Below are positions 56,698-64,000 of a stretch of 64,000 bases of DNA, in pieces. The DNA comes from Gymnothorax reevesii. Its lineage: Eukaryota; Chordata; Actinopteri; Anguilliformes; Muraenidae. Location: the NCBI GenBank assembly GCA_029721435.1, contig CM056574.1, forward strand, positions 74,877,501 to 74,941,500, written 5' to 3'. The translations under genes were made by a program, and so were the position numbers. The notes beneath the pieces are model-generated. The model did not search any database. It had not been told where the DNA came from and saw nothing but the letters and a program-made list of their open reading frames with translations. Each line of letters opens with the position of its first letter. The first letter of the stretch is position 1.

Positions 56698-57720
56698 TCG
56701 GATCATGCACAAAAAAAAAAACATTTTGGATGTCATCTGTCAAGTTGCTGAAAAGTTTCGTCGTCAAGTGTGAAAGTCAGTAATTCATTTTAGACTGAAG
56801 AATGGTTAATAAATGATTTGCTGTGTTCAAACTGAATTTATGTATTGCTATAAATGCACTCATATGGACATTACGTTAGATGCTACACAGCTGACACATG
56901 ATGCATGATGCATCAAAATACAGAAATGTGAATTGGTGTTATTCAAAGTAATGAAAATATACTATTCATTACAATGATAACCATGAACTATGAAAAAGTG
57001 AGGTGAGTGTTAGCTGCGTACATGCTTCTAGGATATCACAACAGCAGCCTTAGCTTACTGTTCATTTTGCGGCACTACATAATGGAGTGTGGCAATCGAG
57101 TGTATTACGGCCATTCATCAATTAAAATAAAATGGATAAAATATTTGCACCGAAATGCCAGCTCGCTTGATTGACTTGGCCACATATAGAATCACAGACG
57201 GACGGCAAGGAATGCGCATTGTTCCATTCACTTGAACAAAAGGATCATGAACAAAAAATGGTTATCATTTTGGAACTCATAAGTCAAGTTGCCGAAAAGT
57301 TTCGTCATCATGTATGAAGGTCGGTAAGTAATTTACCAACGAAGAATGGTTAGGCTGATAAATGGATCGCTAAGCAGTGTTCGAAATGAATTTATATACT
57401 GCTATAAATGCACATTACGTTGAGTTAGATGCGACTCAGCTGACACGTTAAGCATAACGCATCAGTATAGAGTAATGCGAATTGGTGCTATTCAAAGTAA
57501 TGAAAATACACAATGCAATTAATGTATTTAACCATTTCATTTTAATATGAAAAAGTAAGGTGAGTGTTGGCTGCGTACATGGTTCTAGGATGTCACAACA
57601 GCGGCCTTAGCTTACTGTACATTTTCTCGCACTGCATGAAGTGCAGCAATCGAGGTGCTAAGTTACATATTATTACGTATTACGGCCATTCATCAATTAA
57701 AGTGGCAAAAATATACTGAG
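56698..57720 (+). repeat. Old tandem duplication, unit about 540 bp
   Basis: 56698-57165 and 57240-57720 align with a roughly constant 540-bp offset. Shared blocks include AAGTTTCGTC, GAATTGGTG-TATTCAAAGTA, GTGAGTGTT-GCTGCGTACATG and ATTACGGCCATTCATCAATT. Many substitutions and small indels separate the copies. Confidence 0.8.
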
Positions 57721-57770
57721 CAACAAAAGAAACGCAAGTTAGCTAACTTAGTAAGTTAATGTGCTCTTAT

Positions 57771-57877
57771 GGTTACCTAGATAGCAAGCACCTCCGCTCC
57801 GGATCTGCCCTGGCTCCAGCTGATCCGGCTCAGAGCCGGGGCAAATCCGGAGTGGAGGAGCTTGCTATCGGGGTAAC
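57771..57877. repeat. GC-rich hairpin, about 45-bp arms
   Basis: The left arm (GATAGCAAGCACCTCCGCTC, CGGATCTGCCCTGGCTC) is matched inverted by GAGCCGGGGCAAATCCGGAG, TGGAGGAGCTTGCTATC. The outer flanks GTTACCT/GGGTAAC extend the pairing. Possibly a short foldback element. Confidence 0.8.
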
Positions 57878-59861
57878 TTACTCATAGTTACCGCAAAACA
57901 AAGAAAAGTATGATAAAACGAGTGTAAATGCGCACATGCTAGTAATAAATTTGATTTTCAATAATTACGCGCAAACTTATTTTCCGGTTTGCCTTTAATT
58001 AACTTTCGTTTCTTTGGGTCGCTCAATACATATGCTCCGTAACTTGCCAGCTCACTTCACCAACTTGGATACGTCTTTAATGTTGAACAGACAGACTGCA
58101 AGGAAAGCCCATTGCTCCACCCACTCACATCCGCTGCAGTGCTAAATTCGGAGGAGCGGGAACGCGCTTACATATGAGGACCCGTTGGTGTTCGCATAGC
58201 CTGAATATAAATAAAAGATTTTGTCTTTGCCGAGAAACGAGGCATTAATGATTTAAAAGAGAAAAATAAACCGTTTCGGTATTGATAATCTGTGGCTGTC
58301 AAAAAAAATTATTCACGGATTTATCAGCGTGTCTTTTTCAATTATTCCCTAAGGAGAAATTTCTTTTTGGCCCCCATCACGTGACCTGCAATATCACATT
58401 CGCCGCTAGAACCATAGAGGATTACGTGGTCGACCCGAGTTGTGCGTCCAGATCTCCTTATAGGTCCATGGTGCACACAAAGGCGTCTGTGGAAAGATGG
58501 AGTGCTGCATGCATGTGGCATCTGATGCAAACACCCCATTAATTACATTTTCACTTAAAAGTCGGCTCTGAACGGAAAAGAAGGATAAAAATGTAAATCA
58601 ATAAATAATGCTAACTTGAGCATAAAACATTTAAGAGAATTGGAACAAATAGCCAACTGTAACTCAACTCATAATACCACAAACTCACGATATACTTAGT
58701 AATACTGCAGCAAGCGACTCGCTGGACGCTGGAGCCAACGTGTTGTGGATCAGCTCTCTAAAGGGGTGCAAACTGATTGGCTACTGTTTAATGGTATAAC
58801 AATATGGAGCTATTGTTTCTCTAAATGATTAGCTCCAGCTACACTTTGCGGCAGGCTGTAGAACTATGCAAACTCTGAATGTTTAGGATTATATTGTGCC
58901 ATCATCAACACGACTCATTCTCAGTCTGCATCCATTTTCATAAGAATATGTCAAATAATCAAAATCATTAGAAGAATACAAACATTTGCTTTACCGATCC
59001 TTCGCTCTGTCGCTGTTCTCCTCCTCGTGTTGCGTTTGCCAGCATAGACATAATAAATATTTATTTATTATGTCTCTTTATTATGTCTGTTTACCAGAGG
59101 TGCAGGCTTTCGAATGTCCGGTTCCCTTCGGTACGAAGATTGTGATTGGCCAACTGAATCCACATGTCATTCTATGGGCGCTTTGATTGGTTGGAACATT
59201 TAGACTGCTTTTGTTCACTTATTCTAATTTTATATTTAAAACGGCCAACTTTTGCACCCCAAACATTTGATATTGTGTTTTAAAAATAATTAATCTACAT
59301 AAATGCAAAATATTACCTCCTCTCCTGATGGGGAAATACTAAATGAAGAACTAAAGCAGCTAGCTTCGCTTGGCCCACTGCCTATTTGTACGCCCCGTTT
59401 TCTGTCGAATGATTTCCTAATGTCCTTTTTTGTTCTTATAAATTCATTTCGTGAATGAATTTAATTTAATGTGAAAAGTTAATCAGCACTCACAAAAGGA
59501 TCCAATTGCGAAATAATTTCAATCAAATTCAAATGCACAGAGGGAGCATGCAGACGTTAGCTATTCTACCTCTGTAATGTCTTGCTTCCGTGATTGGCGC
59601 TTGTCAATTTATTCTGGTCATTCGGTGACACATGAAAAAGTGAAACTTTTACTAAATTAATGCAGCTTATTGTACCTCAGAGGTTACAATGTTAGCTTAA
59701 GTAGAACTGTCCTCAAAAACACCGCGATTGGAGCTTGCCAATTTATTCAGTTGATTCGGTTAAATATTTAAAAGCGATACTTTTCGTGAAATTAGCCATC
59801 ATTTTTTCATGCGTCAATTCCATCTCAAAACTATCAACCTTAAGCTATAGAACTGTCATCA
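57878..59861. other. AT-rich intergenic stretch
   Basis: No supported gene; frames such as 58282-58542 have no recognisable domain. Confidence 0.4.
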
Positions 59862-59879
59862 AAAAAGCATGCATTATTA
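59862..59879. repeat. L1 target-site duplication, left copy
   Basis: AAAAAGCATGCATTATTA, identical to 61060-61077. Confidence 0.95.
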
Positions 59880-60169
59880 TTTTTTTTTTGGAACTCACTT
59901 TTTATTCAAACACAGATCACAGAGTATACAACATAGAGATGCATATCAAAATACAGTTGTGTAAAGCTCCCAGTCCCTTCATGTCCATTCTGAGCATTGT
60001 TATACAGTTTTTACTCTGCACTGGCATAATAATTTACAGGAACCTAAGCCTGTAGCACCCTTGCAATAGCAATACAGTCAATACAGTCGGGACAATACTG
60101 CACATGAATAAAAAGAGACAATAATAATAATAATAATAATCATAATAAGAATAAATACATTAATAAAAA

Positions 60170-60211
60170 AAAACATACATACGTATATACATATATATAC
60201 TGTATATACAT

Positions 60212-60268
<57 letters not shown>

Positions 60269-60300
60269 GACACATATATATACAGTATATAAACTAAAAT
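60170..60300. repeat. (TA)n/(CATA)n microsatellite in the L1 3' UTR
   Basis: Long TATATATA run at 60220-60258, flanked by CATATA and GTATATA variants. Confidence 0.95.
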
Positions 60301-60337
60301 AAATAAAACTTAAAGAAAATACATATAAGAGAGGTGA

Positions 60338-61059
60338 CTAGAGGTCTGGCATTAGATGTATTAAAGGTGACCACTTTTCAATAAGTTTCAAATGCAAATT
60401 CGCTGTGATTTTCTCCATGATGAAGACCTTTTTTACCCTGTCTCTCCATTGTGATATGTCTGGAGGCTGTGGTTTCAACCAGGAGACCGCTATCATCTTC
60501 TTTGCTACTAAGAGCAGAATTCTCACTAAAGAACTCAAGTCCTGATCTGTCATATTATCTGGGAGTATCCCCAGTATATAAAGAGCAGGATCTAGAGCAA
60601 AATTAACACCACAAATCTGTTCAATCTCTCTTTGAATACTTTTCCAAAAAACCAAGAGCTTTGGGCAATCCCAGAATACATGAGTAAAGTCTCCCACCAC
60701 TCCACAGCCCCGCCAACATAATTCTGATGTGTTACTATATTTTGACATGATAAATGGAGTATTAAAGAACCGCATCTTTACCTTCCAGTCGAATTCTCTC
60801 CATGATGGACTACTGGTTAATCTATGCCCGGCTTTAAATGTTTCTTCCCATTTTTTGTCTGTTATTATAATGTTTGCTTCAAATTCCCATTTGGCTTTGA
60901 TATCCATATTATTATCATTAGATTCATGTTGTAGTGCTTTATAAATTTTTGATATGATCCCCTTTTGTGTCTCTTTCCCTGTAAATGACATAAACAATTC
61001 CTCTAATTTGAATGGTGCGTTGCACACGTTCCCATTCCTTATGTTTCTGAAGGTAGTGT
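60338..61059 (-). pseudogene. L1 ORF2 protein, C-terminal fragment
   Basis: An uninterrupted frame of about 240 residues on the minus strand ends at 60338. Its first in-frame ATG (61072) lies in the flanking target duplication, so it is not a real start. It contains KWEETFKAGHRLTSSPSWRE, FDWKVKMRFFNTP and a C-x3-C...H-x7-C cluster (CWRGCGVVGDFTHVFWDC), the cysteine-rich motif at the end of vertebrate and fish L1 ORF2. Endonuclease and reverse transcriptase domains are absent. Confidence 0.85.
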
Positions 61060-61077
61060 AAAAAGCATGCATTATTA
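61060..61077. repeat. L1 target-site duplication, right copy
   Basis: AAAAAGCATGCATTATTA, identical to 59862-59879. Confidence 0.95.
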
Positions 61078-61466
61078 ACGATACAAACAGCTTTCTAATT
61101 AGTTTTACGGAAAATCAAGATTTAATTATTTGCCTTTTTCCTTCGTGCATTCATCCGGATTATCATGTTTTGAAGCCCATAATAATTGGTCTTTGGTGCC
61201 GTTTATGTCAATGAAGTCGCGTGGCAGCAACAGTGAAACAGCGTTTCTGGCGTAGAACTGCGCACTGTAGCAAAGAGCGAAAGCGCGTTCACGAGACGGG
61301 GGTAGAATTTTGGCAAAACATGGCACAACACCTGTACCACGTTGTGGAAAAGTGCCATTAGAGGTGCATTTGAAACTCAGCGTATCAAATGCTGCCTTTG
61401 GAGTCAATCGTGTGGAAAATTACACAGAATGTCGGAAAGCCTTTGAAACTTTGTTTTATTGTATTG
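61078..61466. other. Spacer between L1 and the Gmr1-like element
   Basis: No gene supported. TATTG at 61462-61466 would be the target duplication next to the LTR; its partner is outside the window. Confidence 0.4.
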
Positions 61467-61933
61467 TGTTATGACTTGGAAAAATCACAACAAAAAATCT
61501 GGCAAGTACAACTAAAACAAATTTATTCTTTACAAAAAAAAAATTTAACAAAAGAATATCCACTATTTAAATTCTCTAATAACACTCTGCCACTATTTAA
61601 CTGTTGCCAAAACAAAACTCTGGTCTGCTCTCTTCTGCTGTCTGCTCTCTTTGTTGTCTGTCCCAGCTGTGCTTAAAATCACAGCCTTTTTATAGTCTAG
61701 CAACCTTCCAGAAAGATCCACAGGATTCTAGGGAAATCCCGCCCCCTCCAAGCAGGAAAGTGCCAGAAGCTTCGAGAAATTACTAGACTTTTCTTAATGA
61801 TTTTACAAGTACGCCACCAGATGGTGCCAATGAACAAAATAAATATAGCTGACCAGCAAGGCAGCAAAACAGCATGTAACGAACTTCATTTACAAATGGA
61901 ATATAATGCTGTTCAAAATTATCATACATAACA
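61467..61933 (-). repeat. 3' LTR of the Gmr1-like element
   Basis: 467 bp on the minus strand, beginning TGTTATG (61933-61927) and ending CATAACA (61473-61467), a perfect 7-bp inverted end. It contains CTATAAAAAGG (promoter TATA, about 61700) and AGAATAAATT (poly-A signal, about 61530). It is preceded on the minus strand by the polypurine tract AAAGAGGGGAGG (61945-61934). Confidence 0.9.
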
Positions 61934-62136
61934 CCTCCCCTCTTTAAGAAAAGAAAGGTTTGCTAAAAGCTTTCTTTTGTTAAAATTAACACAGTTTTAT
62001 AATCAGAACAATATTGAACTTTACACAAACGTATTATTGATCATGATAACAATCATATACATAACAAACAGTGTAAGTCTCACAATCGAATAGAAAAGTA
62101 AAATTACGTTTTTCACAATCACGAAAAGAAATAAAA
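61934..62136 (-). other. Polypurine tract and spacer of the Gmr1-like element
   Basis: Between the pol stop and the LTR lies an A/T-rich spacer of about 190 bp and the AAAGAGGGGAGG tract that would prime plus-strand DNA synthesis. Confidence 0.8.
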
Positions 62137-64000
62137 TTACATGCGTGAAAGTGTATCTGGGATTACATTATCTTTTCCCCTGATGTGAGAAATGTCCAAA
62201 TCATACTCTTGCAAAAGTAAACTCCATCTCAGTAATCTTTGATTCTTGTTTTGGATCTTGTGCAAGAATGTGAGGGGATTGTGATCACTGAAGACCTTGA
62301 TGGAAGTAGCTGAACAAGTCAAATAGACTTCAAAATGTTGTAAAGCCAAAACAAGTGCCAAACATTCTTTTTCAATTGTTGAGTAGTTTTTCTGATGTTG
62401 TTCAAACTTTTTGGAAAAGTAACAAACAGGATGATCTACTCCATCAGTGTCTTCTTGCAGTAAAACTGCACCTGCACCAATGTCACTGGCATCAACTGCC
62501 AACTTGAACTCCTTTTTGAAATTGGGAGATAAGAGAACTGGTGCATTTTTGAGAATAGCTTTTAGCTGGTCAAACGAATTTTGACATTTTTCATCCCAGA
62601 CAAATTTTGCATTTTTCTTCAGTAAATTTGTCAAAGGTTCAGAGATGATCGAGAAATTTTTACAGAATTTTCTGTAGTAGCCAGCCATCCCTAGAAATCT
62701 CATGAGCTGTCTTTTAGTTGTTGGCTCAGGAAATTCAGTGATAACTTTGACTTTTGCATCAACTGGTTTGACTTGACCCTGTCCTACAACATGACCTAAG
62801 TAAACAACTGTAGCTTCACAAAAGTCACTTTTAACAAGGTTGATAGTCAGCTTAGCATCACTCACTCTCTGAAAGAAGTTTCTGATGTAGGTGAGGTGCT
62901 CTTGGAAGCTGTCACTGGTGATGATAATATCATCAATATAGGCCTCACATCCTGGCAGTCCAGCAATCACTCTGTTTACCAGACGTTGGAAGGTGGCTGG
63001 AGAATTTTTCATTCCAAATGGCATGACCTTGTATTGGTATAATCCATCTGGCGTGACGAAGGCAGAGATCTCCTTTGCTCTATCAGTTAGAGGGATCTGC
63101 CAGAAGCCCTTGAGGAGATCAAATTTTGTGACATACTTTGACTGTCCAACTTTGTCAATGCAGTCATCAATCCTGGGAATAGGATATGAGTCCGTTTTTG
63201 ATAGAGTATTCGCTTTTCTGTAGTCTGTCACCATTCTATATGTTCCATTGGGTTTGGGAACTAGGATGCATGGAGAACTCCAGTCACTGTAACTTGGTTC
63301 AACAAAGTCATTTTTAAGCAGATATTTGACTTCTTGTTTAAGATATTTCTGCTTCTCTGGATTCATTCTGTAGGGATGCTGTTTCACAGGCTTGGCATCA
63401 TCTTGTAGGATGACATCATGGTAAACCAAATCAGTCCTTGATGGAACGTCAGGGAATATGTGACTATATTCAAATATGAGCTGCTTTAGCTGCTGTTGTT
63501 GAAAAGGGTCCAGGTGGGACAAGTTGCTGTCAATATTTTGAAGAATGTCTGAATTTTCAAGTTTGACTGGACCAGGTTCATTTTCTAAGGGGCAGTCACA
63601 ATCTTCGGAATTTTCCAGTTCAACTGTATTTACCACATTGACTGGCTTTTGCTGAGTGCCTCTATCAATGTATTCTTTCAGCATGTTGATGTGACACATT
63701 TGTTTTTGTTTCCTCCTTCCAGGAGTTGAAATTACGTAATTTAGATCACTGACCTTTTTGAGGACAGTGAAAGGGCCGAAATATCGGGCTCTTAGAGGGT
63801 TTCCAGGAACTGGCAAAAGTGCAAGAACTTTATCACCAGTTTTAAAACTTCTATCTTTTGAATGAAGGTCATATCTGGCTTTCATTTTGCCCTGAGCTTC
63901 TTTGAGATTAGACTTAGCAAAGTCACAGGCTTTAGAGAGACGATTACGGAAGTCAGAGACATACTGAAGCAAGTTCATTGGGACATCATCTTCAGCGAGC
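62137..64000 (-). CDS. Gmr1-like pol polyprotein: integrase C-term, reverse transcriptase, RNase H (partial at 5' end)
   Basis: Open for 1864 bases from the window edge to the stop at 62137-62139; the first visible Met is at 63978, but seven more codons upstream are open. Residue numbers are from that Met. 1-110: integrase C-terminal part, with RSFKTGDKVLALLPVPGNPL and RYFGPFTVLKKV, the SH3-like segment. About 165-360: reverse transcriptase, with WSSPCILVPKPNGTYRMVTDYR, FDLLKGFWQIPL and the catalytic YIDD at 347-350 (62940-62929). About 420-600: RNase H, with acidic residues in AVDASDIGAG, EKECLALV and FSDHNPLTF. It ends GKDNVIPDTLSRM, typical of gypsy RNase H. No stop or frameshift, so this copy may be recently active. 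It copies the element RNA into DNA and integrates it. Confidence 0.92.
   Translation of the reverse strand, partial: LAEDDVPMNLLQYVSDFRNRLSKACDFAKSNLKEAQGKMKARYDLHSKDRSFKTGDKVLALLPVPGNPLRARYFGPFTVLKKVSDLNYVISTPGRRKQKQMCHINMLKEYIDRGTQQKPVNVVNTVELENSEDCDCPLENEPGPVKLENSDILQNIDSNLSHLDPFQQQQLKQLIFEYSHIFPDVPSRTDLVYHDVILQDDAKPVKQHPYRMNPEKQKYLKQEVKYLLKNDFVEPSYSDWSSPCILVPKPNGTYRMVTDYRKANTLSKTDSYPIPRIDDCIDKVGQSKYVTKFDLLKGFWQIPLTDRAKEISAFVTPDGLYQYKVMPFGMKNSPATFQRLVNRVIAGLPGCEAYIDDIIITSDSFQEHLTYIRNFFQRVSDAKLTINLVKSDFCEATVVYLGHVVGQGQVKPVDAKVKVITEFPEPTTKRQLMRFLGMAGYYRKFCKNFSIISEPLTNLLKKNAKFVWDEKCQNSFDQLKAILKNAPVLLSPNFKKEFKLAVDASDIGAGAVLLQEDTDGVDHPVCYFSKKFEQHQKNYSTIEKECLALVLALQHFEVYLTCSATSIKVFSDHNPLTFLHKIQNKNQRLLRWSLLLQEYDLDISHIRGKDNVIPDTLSRM

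Larger units (their letters stand above)
59880..61059 (-). mobile_element. 5'-truncated L1-type LINE insertion
   Basis: Minus-strand element bounded by the 18-bp duplication. Its 3' end has a short A-tail (seen as T-run 59880-59890), and its 3' UTR contains the (TA)n tract. The remaining coding sequence is the C-terminal end of ORF2. 5' truncation and a long target duplication are the marks of target-primed reverse transcription. Confidence 0.9.
61467..64000 (-). mobile_element. Gmr1-like Ty3/gypsy retrotransposon, 3' part
   Basis: Order on the minus strand from the window edge: end of integrase, reverse transcriptase, RNase H, short spacer, polypurine tract, LTR. In canonical Ty3/gypsy elements integrase follows RNase H; here it precedes the reverse transcriptase, the layout described for Gmr1 of Atlantic cod and relatives. 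The 5' half lies beyond 64000. Confidence 0.85.

Noticed and set aside
60338..61072. Complete 244-residue host protein
   Set aside because: The ATG lies in the L1 target duplication and the rest is the ORF2 C-terminus.

Overview
This window looks like ordinary, very transposon-dense chromosomal DNA from a ray-finned fish, most likely a teleost. The basis is one spliced vertebrate HMGN gene with GT-AG introns, together with a fish-typical repeat mix: DIRS1-like, Gmr1-like Ty3/gypsy, BEL/Pao, Tc1-like, hAT and L1-type elements. The species cannot be named from the sequence. I found no rRNA, true tRNA, CRISPR array or bacterial-type operon.

Layout. 1-1088 is the leading part of a minus-strand DIRS-like element with an open gag-like frame running off the left edge. 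1874-2473 is a complete 600-bp non-autonomous hAT element with an 8-bp target duplication. 2909-8677 is a full-length but frameshifted DIRS element whose ends can be read off its own internal complementary region (ICR); it splits an older hAT transposase pseudogene (about 2717-8940). 8.9-13.3 kb is AT-rich with minisatellites (32-bp units; CCAGCAT-type units) and MITE scraps. 13.3-14.7 kb is a dead Tc1-like element. 15958-16900 is a 943-bp foldback element with 440-bp arms. 18.05-18.44 kb is a tRNA-derived SINE. 21589-24422 is the only convincing host gene, an hmgn1-like gene in six coding exons. 26.5-29.7 kb holds remnants of transposon-borne genes (a WP-motif exon, a THAP exon, a hAT dimerisation tail).

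31-39.2 kb is a region of nested inverted repeats containing a nearly perfect 3.57-kb tandem duplication. One breakpoint of the duplication lies at the tip of a 446-bp palindrome. 40264-41800 and 49701-51410 are two related Tc1-like elements in opposite orientation. 43.1-47.3 kb stacks remnants of two Ty3/gypsy elements and a BEL/Pao element. 48.97-53.79 kb is a decayed endogenous retrovirus (integrase, envelope TM, 3' LTR) interrupted by the second Tc1 copy and by a Helentron-like element; the Tc1 copy itself carries a 128-bp Helentron-like insertion. 54-57.9 kb has tandem and inverted repeats. 59880-61059 is a 5'-truncated L1 with an 18-bp target duplication. 61467-64000 is the 3' part of a Gmr1-like gypsy element with the unusual order integrase - reverse transcriptase - RNase H and an uninterrupted frame.

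How it works together: apart from hmgn1, the window is a record of successive insertions rather than a cooperating gene set. The most informative items are the tip-of-palindrome tandem duplication, the two insertions sharing one hairpin/subterminal-repeat architecture, the Gmr1-like domain order, the DIRS ICR that defines its own termini, and two Tc1 copies sharing one stop codon.
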